From: Muribaculum sp.
GTDB lineage: Bacteria > Bacteroidota > Bacteroidia > Bacteroidales > Muribaculaceae
Direction: 5' to 3'
NCBI RefSeq assembly: GCF_029051885.1
Contig: NZ_JAIDKI010000154.1
Coordinates: 1 to 34,472 of the forward strand
DNA length: 34,472 nucleotides
In this document: piece after piece, positions 14,842-24,300 of the stretch
Layout: each line of letters begins with the position of its first letter
How positions within the stretch are numbered: the first letter of the stretch is position 1
Program-made: the position numbers and the translations under genes
The notes under the pieces: model-generated
Told to the model about the DNA's origin: nothing
Seen by the model: only the letters and a program-made list of their open reading frames with translations
Databases searched by the model: none

Positions 14842-16401
14842 TTATTCGTCGGTTTTAGCCGGTCCGTTGCCGTTGAGGGCTATGTTTTCTTCGGCTTCAG
14901 CCACGTTCTTGGCCTCAGAAGCGTAGAAAGCCTGGGAGCGTGCGTATCCGTCGCGAGGAGCGAGCCACATGGTGGCGAATGTTATCGCGCCGAGTATGCC
15001 TACTCCGATGATGAGATAGAATACTGTGTTCCATCCATAGGTGTCGGCGATGATGCCTACGCCTATTGCCGACAGGAACGAGCCTACGTAGCCGAATATG
15101 CCTGCCAGTCCGTTGGCTGTGGCGGCAGCTTCTTTGGTGGCCTGGTTGGCCGAGCCGATACCGATAAGCGCCTGCGGTCCGTAGATGAAGAATCCTGCGC
15201 CAGCGAGCAGTGCGATGGAGCCTACAACCGGCATGTTGGGGAAGAGGATGAACAGGGTCATGAATATTGCAGCTGCGGCCATACATACGAGGCACATGCG
15301 GTGGGCCTTTCCGTTGAAGATATGGTCGGTTGCCCATCCGGCGGCGATAGTGCCCACGATGGCGAAGAATTCAAATACGGCTACTGACCATGCGGCTGCC
15401 TCGATGCTCATGCCGCGCGATTCGGTAAGGAACTTTGGACCCCAGTCGAGGATACCCATGCGCATCACATATACAAACACGTTGGCGATACAGAGAGTCC
15501 AGATCCAGCGGTTGGTCCATACCATCACCTTGAGGAAACGGCCGTAAGAGGGGTTTTTAGCACCGGAGGCAGTGCTTTTGCCGGTCTTTGTGCCGGGGAG
15601 TTCGGGGAGGCCTACCGACTGAGGGTCGTCGCGTAGACCGAAATACAGCCACGCGGCGCCGAATACGGCGATTACAGCGGGAATCCAGAAGCACCACTGC
15701 CAAGCATCCCAGTGCTGGGCATACTGGAGTATCTGGTTCATGCCTTCGGCGGTCGACGGGTCGAGCTTAAGGTTGGCGGCCACACGGTTGATGATTTCAG
15801 GATTGTTGCTGAGGTCGGTACCCATCGAGCCCATGATATAGCCGCAGGCGATTACGGCAGCTCCGGCGCCGATGGAGTGGGAGGTGTTCCATATCGACAT
15901 CTTGGTGGCGAGTTCCGAGGGATGTATCCAGCATGGCAACAGACGTGCGCACGGAGGATAGCCGACACCCTGGAATGCCTGGTTAAGCACGATTGTGATA
16001 CCCATCACCAATATGAGCATATTGATTAGGTCGGGTCCATCCGACACTCCTGTTATCCATGCCGAGATATTTACTCCCCAGCCGAAGGCAAAGTTACTGA
16101 GCGCGCACAGCAGCAGGCCGATGGCCATGATGGTGCGTGCACTGAACTTGTCGACGATAAATCCGTTGGCGAAACGTGAGAAACCGTAGATGAGTGAGCC
16201 GATACCGATTACGATACCGAAACTGGTGTTGGAGATTCCGTACTGTGCCGTAAGGCCCGGCATAGCAAGCGAGAAGTTCTTGCGTACGAAATAGTAGATG
16301 GCATATCCTACCATCGATACGATGATAGTACGCAATTGCCATGATTTGAAGCGTTTGGCTACATCAGGATCCCAAGACGCATAAATGTTGTTCTTTTCCA
16401 T
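14842..16401 (-). CDS. glpT: Glycerol-3-phosphate:phosphate antiporter (MFS, GlpT family)
   Basis: This 519-residue protein has about 12 membrane helices of the major facilitator type. Its N-terminal part SMVGYAIYYFVRKNFSLAMP followed by GSLIYGFSRFANGFIVDKFS is typical of organophosphate:phosphate antiporters (GlpT/UhpT). Conserved Arg and Lys residues there line the phosphate site in the family. It is longer than the E. coli protein (about 450 residues) because of a short charged C-terminal tail and loop extensions. The substrate assignment to glycerol-3-phosphate rests on the context: an exported GDPD downstream and glpC, glpB, glpA upstream. There is a 112-base gap with a hairpin to glpC. 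Confidence 0.9.
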   Translation of the reverse strand: MEKNNIYASWDPDVAKRFKSWQLRTIIVSMVGYAIYYFVRKNFSLAMPGLTAQYGISNTSFGIVIGIGSLIYGFSRFANGFIVDKFSARTIMAIGLLLCALSNFAFGWGVNISAWITGVSDGPDLINMLILVMGITIVLNQAFQGVGYPPCARLLPCWIHPSELATKMSIWNTSHSIGAGAAVIACGYIMGSMGTDLSNNPEIINRVAANLKLDPSTAEGMNQILQYAQHWDAWQWCFWIPAVIAVFGAAWLYFGLRDDPQSVGLPELPGTKTGKSTASGAKNPSYGRFLKVMVWTNRWIWTLCIANVFVYVMRMGILDWGPKFLTESRGMSIEAAAWSVAVFEFFAIVGTIAAGWATDHIFNGKAHRMCLVCMAAAAIFMTLFILFPNMPVVGSIALLAGAGFFIYGPQALIGIGSANQATKEAAATANGLAGIFGYVGSFLSAIGVGIIADTYGWNTVFYLIIGVGILGAITFATMWLAPRDGYARSQAFYASEAKNVAEAEENIALNGNGPAKTDE

Positions 16402-16460
16402 TGATAGAAAGTGTTTTTTCCGGTTAAATGGTTAAGGGTATGATTGAAGGTGGTATGTTA

Positions 16461-16504
16461 TACAGGGAGAAGGCAGATGTCGCAGACACTGCTTTCTCCC
16501 TGTA
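16461..16504 (-). terminator. Long hairpin between glpC and glpT
   Basis: A 16-position stem (TACAGGGAGAAGGCAG at 16461-16476 with 16489-16504, one G-T wobble) has a 12-base loop. It starts 9 bases after the glpC stop. There is no U-run, so partial termination or RNA processing within the glp operon is plausible. Confidence 0.5.
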
Positions 16505-16513
16505 GGTAATGTT

Positions 16514-17812
16514 TTACAATCCGTTGAGGCGGCGTGTGGCCTCAATGTCGAGAGCTTCGGCAAATATGCTTATAGGGTTGTCGACATGTACTCCTGTCGA
16601 CATCTCAATCTGCCATTTGCAGGTCTCGCAGTCGGTGGCCACGCTGTCGACTCCGGCATGGGCTATCTGCTCGAAGAGGGCATTGCCTATCTGCTGGGAA
16701 TAGTTGTAATTCTCTTTCTTGAATCCGTAGGTTCCGGCGATGCCGCAGCATACCGACTCCAGGGGCACGAATTCCAGTCCGGGTATCATTTTCAGCAGTG
16801 ATGTCGAATAGATGGCCCAGCCGAGTTTCTCCATGTGACACGGTGTGTGGTATGCGACTCTGCGCTTGAATCCGGGGCGGAAAGCCACCTTGACCTTACC
16901 TTTGTCGAGGAGGTTGTATACAAACCGTGTGGCGAGTTGTATATGGTCGCGTACGTCATGAGTGTCGATGTCAAGTATGTGATGGTACTCGTCGCGCATG
17001 GTAAGCGTGCATGTCGAGCTGGTGGTAAGCACTTCCCGGCCTTTGGCCACCGACTTGCGTATCGACTCCAGGTTTATGTTGGCGTCGCGTCTTGCCGCAT
17101 CCACCAGGTTGTTGGCGATTTTGGCCACACCGCAGCATTTCTCCTTGTCGAGAAGGTTTACGCCATAGCCGAGAGCGTTCATTACTGTCACGAAGTCCTT
17201 GCCAAGCTGAGGATAGTTGTAGTTGACATAACATCCGTGGAAGTAGCTTACCTGGTTGGGGTAGCGGCTCTGGTCGGCGGCATGGCGTTTGAACCATGAT
17301 GTGAATGTCGTATGACTGTAGGAGGGGAACTGACGGTGCTTGTCGATGCCCATCACCTTGTCGAGCACAACCTTCATGGGCTTGAGATGGAGCATTCCGT
17401 TGACGATTGGGGCGAACGGAGTGGCCATGGTGCCTACAAAGTCGGTCGACGCGAGCATCTTGTCGCGGAGCGACGGCTTTTTCTTGCTGTAGTGCAGACG
17501 GGCCGACTGTATGATGTCGCCGATGCGCACGTTGGAGGGGCACGCGACTTCACATCGCTTGCAGTTGAGACAGTATTTCAGGGCCTCGTCGTAGTAGAAC
17601 GGTTTCTTCAGGCGGTAGCGTTCGCCGTCGGGTCCGGCCTGTTTCGGTCCGGGGAAGTCGGGATTTACCGGAGTCACGGGGCAGTATACGGTACATATCG
17701 TACACTTGATACAGTCCTCGAAGTTGTTGTTGCTGATATTGGCTGCCTGATAGCAGGGGTTGCTGAGCGACTGTACGTGGGCTTCAGCAGGATTTATTGC
17801 AGGTGTGCTCAT
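16514..17812 (-). CDS. glpC: Anaerobic glycerol-3-phosphate dehydrogenase subunit C
   Basis: This 432-residue protein carries two 4Fe-4S motifs near the N-terminus: CIKCTICTVYCP (Cys34, 37, 40, 44) and CLNCKRCEVACP (Cys81, 84, 87, 91). Two CCG-type cysteine domains follow (HGCYVNYNYPQLG with EKCCGVA, and YHTPCHMEKLG with ESVCCGIAGTYG). This is the GlpC arrangement: the membrane-associated subunit that passes electrons from GlpAB to menaquinone. Its ATG overlaps the stop of glpB by four bases (ATGA), indicating translational coupling. The protein is slightly longer than E. coli GlpC (about 396 residues). Confidence 0.94.
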   Translation of the reverse strand: MSTPAINPAEAHVQSLSNPCYQAANISNNNFEDCIKCTICTVYCPVTPVNPDFPGPKQAGPDGERYRLKKPFYYDEALKYCLNCKRCEVACPSNVRIGDIIQSARLHYSKKKPSLRDKMLASTDFVGTMATPFAPIVNGMLHLKPMKVVLDKVMGIDKHRQFPSYSHTTFTSWFKRHAADQSRYPNQVSYFHGCYVNYNYPQLGKDFVTVMNALGYGVNLLDKEKCCGVAKIANNLVDAARRDANINLESIRKSVAKGREVLTTSSTCTLTMRDEYHHILDIDTHDVRDHIQLATRFVYNLLDKGKVKVAFRPGFKRRVAYHTPCHMEKLGWAIYSTSLLKMIPGLEFVPLESVCCGIAGTYGFKKENYNYSQQIGNALFEQIAHAGVDSVATDCETCKWQIEMSTGVHVDNPISIFAEALDIEATRRLNGL

Positions 17813-19077
17813 TGCTTTCCTCCTTTCTTGCTGTTTAATATCTGGTCGGCTACCTTAAAGGCGGTCATCAGTGTCACTCCGGCTCCCGACTCTTCTTTTA
17901 GAGCATTGCAACCGCCGATTACGGCGCCTGCTGCAAACAGGTTGTCGAGTGTAGTGCCCTTGTGGCTTACGCGGAGCGAGCTGTCGGTAGCTATGCCGTA
18001 ATGTTCGAAACGCTGTTCCTTGTAGAGGTCGGGGTCGCACCATTGCGGGCGGTTGGGGTCGGCCACGACGTCAAGTCCGAATATGGGTTCATATACGGTG
18101 TCGGGGTTGGCTTCCAGGCCATGGCTCAGGAATGAGCCCGATGCGATTACAAAGTTGTCGGCTGCCAGAGGCATGTCGGCAAGGTTGGCTGTGTATATCT
18201 CCTTTACGCGGCTCCCATCTATTGTGCCGCGGGTCACGATGTCGCCAAGCAGGTATGTGCCGCCATGCTGATGGAACCACGTGCGCAGTTTCATCTGCGC
18301 TCTCATTCCTCCTACCGACATAGGTATGGTAGAAATGAACTTTACAGGCACTTTCACCTGTTGCTGGAGCAGTCTGATGGGCGACTCGTCAAACATGCCG
18401 ATTACCGCCGGCATGATTACGGTGGTGGCGTCGGTCTCGTCGACAAAGCGGTTGATATGGTGGGCTACGTCGCGGAGCACGTTGCCGTCGAGCACACGGG
18501 CTATATTGGTGGCACGCATCTCTGTGGCGCTCTTGCGCAGATGCTGGAGGCTGTCGAGGGTGAAAGTGCGCGACTCGACCTTAAGCCCGGCTTTCTCAAG
18601 GCCGCTTGACAGGAACTGTGGATAGAAGTCGAGGTATCCCTGTATATTTATAAGGAGTACCTTTCCCCACGACAGTGGTGCGGTGCTGTCGGCGGTAGCG
18701 TATCCTTCCATTGACAGCCATGCCGGCTTGAACATCCCTATCGGGGTGAGTCGGTAGTGGTTGCGCTTTTCATCGCCGTGGAGGGTTACGCCGACTTCTT
18801 CAAAAAGCGGCTTGACCTGCGGGATGTACTTGATGATATTGTCGATTCCGACTTTGCTGTAGGGATGTGTCTCAGGGAGCCCTTTTATGTAGTCGAGGGG
18901 ATTGTCGGTGATATCTTCGCCGTTATGGTGTCCGTACAGTCCGAACGAGCCCGAGTTGAAGTGCAATGCGCTCTGTCCGGCTGAAATCACGGCCACTTTC
19001 TGCCCCTGACGCAGCAGGCTTATGCCTGTGATGAGGCCGCCCATGCCGCCGCCTATTATTATGGTATCGTATCTCAT
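17809..19077 (-). CDS. glpB: Anaerobic glycerol-3-phosphate dehydrogenase subunit B
   Basis: This 422-residue flavoprotein starts with the dinucleotide-binding fold IIIGGGMGGLITGISLLRQG (about residues 6-25) and ends with the C-terminal flavin segment LFAAGAVIGGCNALKEESGA. Length agrees with GlpB (about 420 residues). It forms the catalytic dimer with GlpA and relays electrons to GlpC. It starts 51 bases after the glpA stop and overlaps glpC by four bases, so the three subunits are clearly one transcription unit in the order A-B-C. Confidence 0.93.
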   Translation of the reverse strand: MRYDTIIIGGGMGGLITGISLLRQGQKVAVISAGQSALHFNSGSFGLYGHHNGEDITDNPLDYIKGLPETHPYSKVGIDNIIKYIPQVKPLFEEVGVTLHGDEKRNHYRLTPIGMFKPAWLSMEGYATADSTAPLSWGKVLLINIQGYLDFYPQFLSSGLEKAGLKVESRTFTLDSLQHLRKSATEMRATNIARVLDGNVLRDVAHHINRFVDETDATTVIMPAVIGMFDESPIRLLQQQVKVPVKFISTIPMSVGGMRAQMKLRTWFHQHGGTYLLGDIVTRGTIDGSRVKEIYTANLADMPLAADNFVIASGSFLSHGLEANPDTVYEPIFGLDVVADPNRPQWCDPDLYKEQRFEHYGIATDSSLRVSHKGTTLDNLFAAGAVIGGCNALKEESGAGVTLMTAFKVADQILNSKKGGKQ

Positions 19078-19128
19078 GTATATGCAGTTGGCTGAATTTG
19101 GTTATAGTCTGGAATGGTTGTGTGAGGA

Positions 19129-20793
19129 TTATTTTGTATCGATTACATCCTCCGGCAGGGCTATCTTGTCGATACCGCATACCCCCTCGTAGAGCCACGA
19201 CATGAACTGTCCCTCTACCAGGGTCTCGCCCCATGACACGGGACACATGCCTTTCCATCTCTCGTTGATGAACGATGACAGGTCGCGCAGGGTGCGGTCG
19301 GCACAGTTGTTGGCCTTGACGAGCAGTCCGGCGGCGCGGCATGCGCAGAGCTCGCCCTGGCATGTGCCCATTCCGAGGCGTGTGCGTCGGCGGAGATTGA
19401 TGAGGTTGCCTACCTGAAGGTGGTCGATGGCATATTTGATTTCGCCTACGCTCACCTGCTCGCATTCACACACTACGGCTTCATCCTCCAGACTGTTGAA
19501 TTCAATCTGCGAGCTAAGTGTGCCGTGGCGGTCTTCGGCTGCCTTCTGTCCAACAGGCAGCGAGATGGTATGTGCGTGGTGGTGGGTGAATTCCGGTTCT
19601 TTCCCATAGCTGTTGTCAAGTTCCGAGCCTGGCAGCGGCACTTCGGCCGTGGTGCATGCGCCTTCCTTGCCGAGTTTTCTCATGGCCATGTCGGTGGCCC
19701 ATTCAGCCATCAGACGGTATGTCATCAGCTTGCCGCCGGTGATGGTGATGAATCCCTCTACGCCGTCGCGTACAGCATGGTCCAGACATACGATGCCGCG
19801 TGATATCGAGCGCCCTGACGGGTCGTTGTCGGCGGCCACCAGAGGTCTTACTCCGGCATAAGCGCGCAATATGCGGGTATATGCCAGGGCCGGAGCTATC
19901 TTGATGCCTTCGCGCAGCAGCACGTCGACCTCCTCGGGCGTCACTTCCATGTTGTCGATCTGGTCGTAGGGCACTCTCGACGAGGTCGTGCCGATGAGCG
20001 ATATGGTATCGCCAGGTACGAGGATGTCGGCATCGGCCGGCTTGCGGCATCGGTTGATTACCACATTGTTGACACGGTGGCCGAAGATAAGCAGAGCGCC
20101 CTTGGCCGGGAACATGTTGATGGTGATTCCGGCGAGCGACGCGATGTTGTGTCCCCATATGCCTCCGGCGTTGATCATGAGGTCGGCATGCTCTGTGTGT
20201 TCCTCGCCGGTGCGTGTGTCGCGCAGCTTTACGCCGGTGAGTCGGTTGCCTTCGCGCTCAAAGTCGATTACCTGATGGTAGGTAAGTACATCGGCTCCGT
20301 TCTGGCGTGCAGCCACTACATTGGCAACGGTCAGACGGAACGGGTCGATAGCTCCGTCAGGTACCTTTACGGCTCCGATGAGGTTGGGATTTACAGCGGG
20401 CTCGATGCGGATGGCATCCTTGGGGTCGATGGCTTCTGCGTTGATGCCGGCTTTCAGACACGACTCGATGAATGTCTTCTGATATGCAAGGTCGTCCTCC
20501 GGGAGAGTGATGAAAAGTCCTCCGGTATCTTCCACACAGTGGCGTGCGATACGGCGGAGAATCATGTTCTCCTTGATGCATTCTGTTGCCGATTCCTGAT
20601 CGGTCACCGCATAGCGGGCGCCGCTGTGCAGCAGGCCGTGGTTGCGTCCGGTTGCGCCGGCGGTAAAGTCGAAACGTTCGACGAGGAGCGTCTTCAGTCC
20701 ACGCATGGCGCAGTCGCGTGCAGTCCCGGCGCCTGTGGCACCTCCGCCTATCACAATCACGTCGTAGTGTGTCTTAGCGTTGTTGTCGTTCAT
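19129..20793 (-). CDS. glpA: Anaerobic glycerol-3-phosphate dehydrogenase subunit A
   Basis: Starting at the ATG at 20793 gives 554 residues, close to E. coli GlpA (542). The reading frame extends two codons upstream to a TTG, which is less likely as start. The FAD fold is DVIVIGGGATGAGTARDCAM near the N-terminus. The DAO-type body includes TAGATGRNHGLLHSGARY. The C-terminal part has a BFD-like cysteine-rich [2Fe-2S] region (VVCECEQVSVGEI, then GMGTCQGELCACRAAG). It oxidizes sn-glycerol-3-phosphate to dihydroxyacetone phosphate under anaerobic conditions. First gene of glpABC-glpT-GDPD; it is divergent from the pyruvate:ferredoxin oxidoreductase gene across about 555 bases. Confidence 0.95.
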   Translation of the reverse strand: MNDNNAKTHYDVIVIGGGATGAGTARDCAMRGLKTLLVERFDFTAGATGRNHGLLHSGARYAVTDQESATECIKENMILRRIARHCVEDTGGLFITLPEDDLAYQKTFIESCLKAGINAEAIDPKDAIRIEPAVNPNLIGAVKVPDGAIDPFRLTVANVVAARQNGADVLTYHQVIDFEREGNRLTGVKLRDTRTGEEHTEHADLMINAGGIWGHNIASLAGITINMFPAKGALLIFGHRVNNVVINRCRKPADADILVPGDTISLIGTTSSRVPYDQIDNMEVTPEEVDVLLREGIKIAPALAYTRILRAYAGVRPLVAADNDPSGRSISRGIVCLDHAVRDGVEGFITITGGKLMTYRLMAEWATDMAMRKLGKEGACTTAEVPLPGSELDNSYGKEPEFTHHHAHTISLPVGQKAAEDRHGTLSSQIEFNSLEDEAVVCECEQVSVGEIKYAIDHLQVGNLINLRRRTRLGMGTCQGELCACRAAGLLVKANNCADRTLRDLSSFINERWKGMCPVSWGETLVEGQFMSWLYEGVCGIDKIALPEDVIDTK

Positions 20794-20921
20794 GACCAAG
20801 TGTATATGAGGTGGTTTAATAATCTATATAGGGTGTGAGAATTGATGTTTTTATCGCGGTATCGGGTAAGATTGTCAGTTCTTTCGGAGTGAAGAAAACG
20901 GGCAGACTTGCAGTTTCATCG

Positions 20922-20929
20922 CAAAAGTA
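20922..20929 (-). promoter_or_regulatory. Candidate glpA promoter -7 box
   Basis: The minus strand reads TACTTTTG, a full TAnnTTTG match, about 130 bases before the glpA ATG. The -33 region is A/T-rich without a clear TTTG. It would drive the whole glp operon. Confidence 0.35.
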
Positions 20930-21113
20930 AAAAATTTTTTAATGAAAATGAAGCGACACGCGGTATTTTTTTCTCAGCAAGATGTATTTCTTATGTTATT
21001 AGGATTTTGATATTAAACGTCACAGCGGTGGCATTTTGTTCAACTTGCCGACACGCTACTTGCAGACTATAATCATAAAGTCTGTAAAAACTGAAAAACA
21101 CAGTTTGATAAAA

Positions 21114-21145
21114 TTTGGACGGTTCGGCTAAATTGAGTAATTTTG
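21114..21145 (+). promoter_or_regulatory. Promoter of pyruvate:ferredoxin oxidoreductase gene
   Basis: TTTG at 21114-21117, 20 bases, then TAATTTTG at 21138-21145. This is a full match to the Bacteroidetes -33/-7 consensus with ideal spacing. Transcription would start near 21151. Confidence 0.65.
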
Positions 21146-21150
21146 CCGCA

Positions 21151-21348
21151 AACAGGTGTGGTGGTTTTGTCTGCCGGCATGTGACTGGAGCCAGCTCTCC
21201 TCGCAGAGTGCTATTCCAGACTGATATATCGTAGTGTCCCTCATCGCCCTATACGGGGCAGTCCGGTGCCACCACCTTTACAGTAGATTTGACCATCATC
21301 CTATATACAGATAGAATCCATAAATTTCCAAAATTTAGATACACAGTT
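21151..21348 (+). other. Long untranslated leader before pyruvate:ferredoxin oxidoreductase
   Basis: The predicted start near 21151 leaves about 200 bases before the ATG. Small local pairings are possible, such as CTGGA/TCCAG closing 21185-21219 and GCCCT/GGGGC around the loop ATAC near 21247. No known riboswitch class was recognised. The rest of the intergenic region (20800-21110) is A/T-rich and holds only the two divergent promoter candidates. Confidence 0.35.
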
Positions 21349-24300
21349 ATGAGTAAAGAAAAAAAATTCCTGACCTGTGATGGAAACCAGGCCGCCGCTC
21401 ATGTGAGCTACATGTTCTCGGAAGTGGCTGCCATATATCCCATCACGCCTTCATCGACAATGGCAGAATATGTCGACGAGTGGGCTGCAGCCGGTCGTAA
21501 AAACATCTTCGGCGAAACTGTTCTCGTACAGGAGATGCAGTCTGAGGCCGGTGCGGCAGGTGCCGTACACGGTTCGCTCCAGGCCGGTGCGCTTACTACC
21601 ACCTATACTGCCTCGCAGGGCTTACTGCTGATGATTCCCAATATGTACAAGATTGCAGGCGAGCTGCTTCCGTGCGTGTTCCATGTTTCGGCCCGTACAC
21701 TTGCAAGCCACGCTCTGAGCATCTTTGGCGACCATCAGGATGTGATGTCGGTACGTCAGACCGGCTTCGCAATGCTGGCTGAAGGCTCCGTACAGGAAGT
21801 AATGGACCTTTCAGGTGTTGCTCATCTCGCGACTATCAAGAGCCGCGTACCTTTCGTCAACTTCTTCGACGGATTCCGTACCAGCCACGAAATACAGAAA
21901 ATCGAGGCGCTCGAAAATGACGACCTCGCTCCTCTCGTTGACCGCGAGGCTCTCGCCGAGTTCCGCGCACGTGCGCTCAATCCCGATGCTCCCGTAGCTC
22001 GCGGTATGGCCGAGAACCCCGATGTATTCTTCCAGCACCGCGAGGCTTGCAACAAGTATTACGACGCTGTGCCTGCAATCGTTGAGGAGTACATGAACAA
22101 GATTTCCGAAATCACCGGACGCAAATACGGCCTGTTCAACTACTACGGAGCCGAGGATGCCGAACGCGTGATTATCGCCATGGGCTCTGTTACACAGGCC
22201 GCTCAGGAGGCTATCGACCACCTCAACGCCAACGGCGAGAAGGTTGGTCTAGTAAGCGTTCACCTCTACCGTCCCTTCTCTGCAAAGCACTTCCTCGCCG
22301 CTGTGCCCAAGACTGCAAAGAAAATCGCCGTACTCGACCGTACAAAAGAACCCGGTGCAAAGGGCGAACCTCTGTATCTCGACGTAGTCGACTGCTTCTA
22401 CGGCGTTGAGAACGCTCCTGTAATCGTAGGCGGACGCTACGGCCTCGCTTCAAAGGACACAACCCCCGCACAGATTATCTCTGTATTCGAGAACCTCGCT
22501 CTTCCCCAGCCGAAGAACAACTTCTCGCTCGGTATCGTCGACGACGTTACCTTCCAGTCGCTCCCCCTCAAGGAGGAGGTTGCTCTCGGCGCTGCCGGCA
22601 CATTCGAGGCTAAATTCTACGGCCTTGGTGCAGACGGTACTGTAGGTGCCAACAAGAACTCGGTGAAAATCATCGGTGACAACACCAACAAATACTGCCA
22701 GGCCTACTTCTCTTACGACTCTAAGAAGTCGGGCGGCTTCACATGTTCTCACCTCCGCTTCGGCGACGAGCCCATCCGCTCTACCTATCTGGTGACCACC
22801 CCCAACTTCGTGGCATGCCACGTGCAGGCTTACCTCCACATGTACGATGTGACCCGCGGTCTCCGCAAGGGCGGTACATTCCTTCTCAACACCATCTGGG
22901 ACGGAGAGGAGCTCGCAAAGAACCTTCCCAACAAGGTTAAGCGTTTCTTCGCTGAAAACGACATCACAGTATATTATATCAACGCTACCAAGATTGCCCA
23001 GGAGATTGGTCTCGGCAACCGTACCAACACCATCCTTCAGTCGGCATTCTTCCGCATTACCGAGGTTATCCCCGTTGATCTCGCCGTTGAGCAGATGAAG
23101 AAATTCATCGTGAAGAGCTACGGCAAGAAGGGCCAGGACGTTGTCGACAAGAACTACGCAGCCGTTGACCGCGGTGGCGAATACCACAAGCTCGACGTAG
23201 ATCCCGCATGGGCTTCGCTCGCCGACGACGCTGCCGCCGCCAACAACAATCCCGCGTTCATCAACAACATCGTACATCCGATCAACGCCCAGGATGGCGA
23301 CCTTCTCCCCGTAAGCGCTTTTGTCGACATCACCGACGGCACATGGGAGCAGGGCACAGCTACATACGAAAAGCGCGGTGTTGCCGCTTTCGTTCCCGAA
23401 TGGCTCGAGGAAAACTGTATCCAGTGTAACAAGTGTGCCTACGTATGTCCTCACGCCGCTATCCGTCCGTTCGTCCTCACTCCCGAGGAGATGGCCGCAG
23501 CTCCCTTCGGCGAGGATGCTACAATCCCCGCTATCGGCAAGCAGTTCACCGGCATGCGCTTTATCCAGAGCGTAGACGTGCTCGACTGTCTCGGCTGCTC
23601 CAACTGTGTTGACGTATGTCCCGGCAAGAAGGGCAACAAGGCTCTCGTCATGAAGCCTCTCGAGACCCAGCTCCCCGTACAGGCCGAGTGGGATTACTGC
23701 GTGGCTTCCGTTAAGTCTAAGCAGAATCTCGTCGACATCAAGGCCAACGTTAAGAACTCACAGTTCGCTACTCCGCTCTTCGAATTCTCCGGCGCATGCT
23801 CCGGCTGTGGCGAGACTCCCTACGTGAAGCTCATCACCCAGCTCTTCGGCAACCGTGAGATTGTGGCCAACGCTACCGGATGTTCTTCAATCTACTCAGG
23901 CTCAGTGCCCTCCACACCTTATACAACCGACGAGAATGGCCATGGTCCCGCATGGGCCAACAGCCTCTTCGAGGACTTCTGCGAGTTTGGTATGGGTATG
24001 ACCCTCGCCAACGACAAGCTCCGTGCTCGCCTCGACGTTGAGATGCGCGCGCTTCTCGAATGCGCCGACTGCTCCGACGAAATCAAGGCTCTCGCCACAC
24101 AGTGGCTCGACGAGAAGGACAACGCCGAACGTTCGCGCGAAATCGCCGACGCCATCATTCCTCTGATGGAGGCTTGCGGCTGTCCCGCCTGCAAGAAGGT
24201 GCTCGAGCTCAAGCATTACCTCGTTAAGCGCAGCCAGTGGATTATCGGCGGCGACGGTGCTTCCTACGATATCGGCTTCGGCGGTCTCGACCACGTTATC

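Noticed and set aside
20794..20799. Upstream TTG start for glpA
   Set aside because: An ATG two codons downstream gives the usual N-terminus and is far more common as a start.
21289..21348. Upstream TTG start for the pyruvate:ferredoxin oxidoreductase
   Set aside because: The 20 extra residues do not look like the family N-terminus, while the ATG at 21349 gives the typical beginning and length.
22450..23454. Open frame of 334 codons on the minus strand opposite the pyruvate:ferredoxin oxidoreductase gene
   Set aside because: It is fully antisense to a clear, strongly codon-biased gene and its translation has no recognisable family pattern; the biased codons of the real gene keep the opposite frame open.
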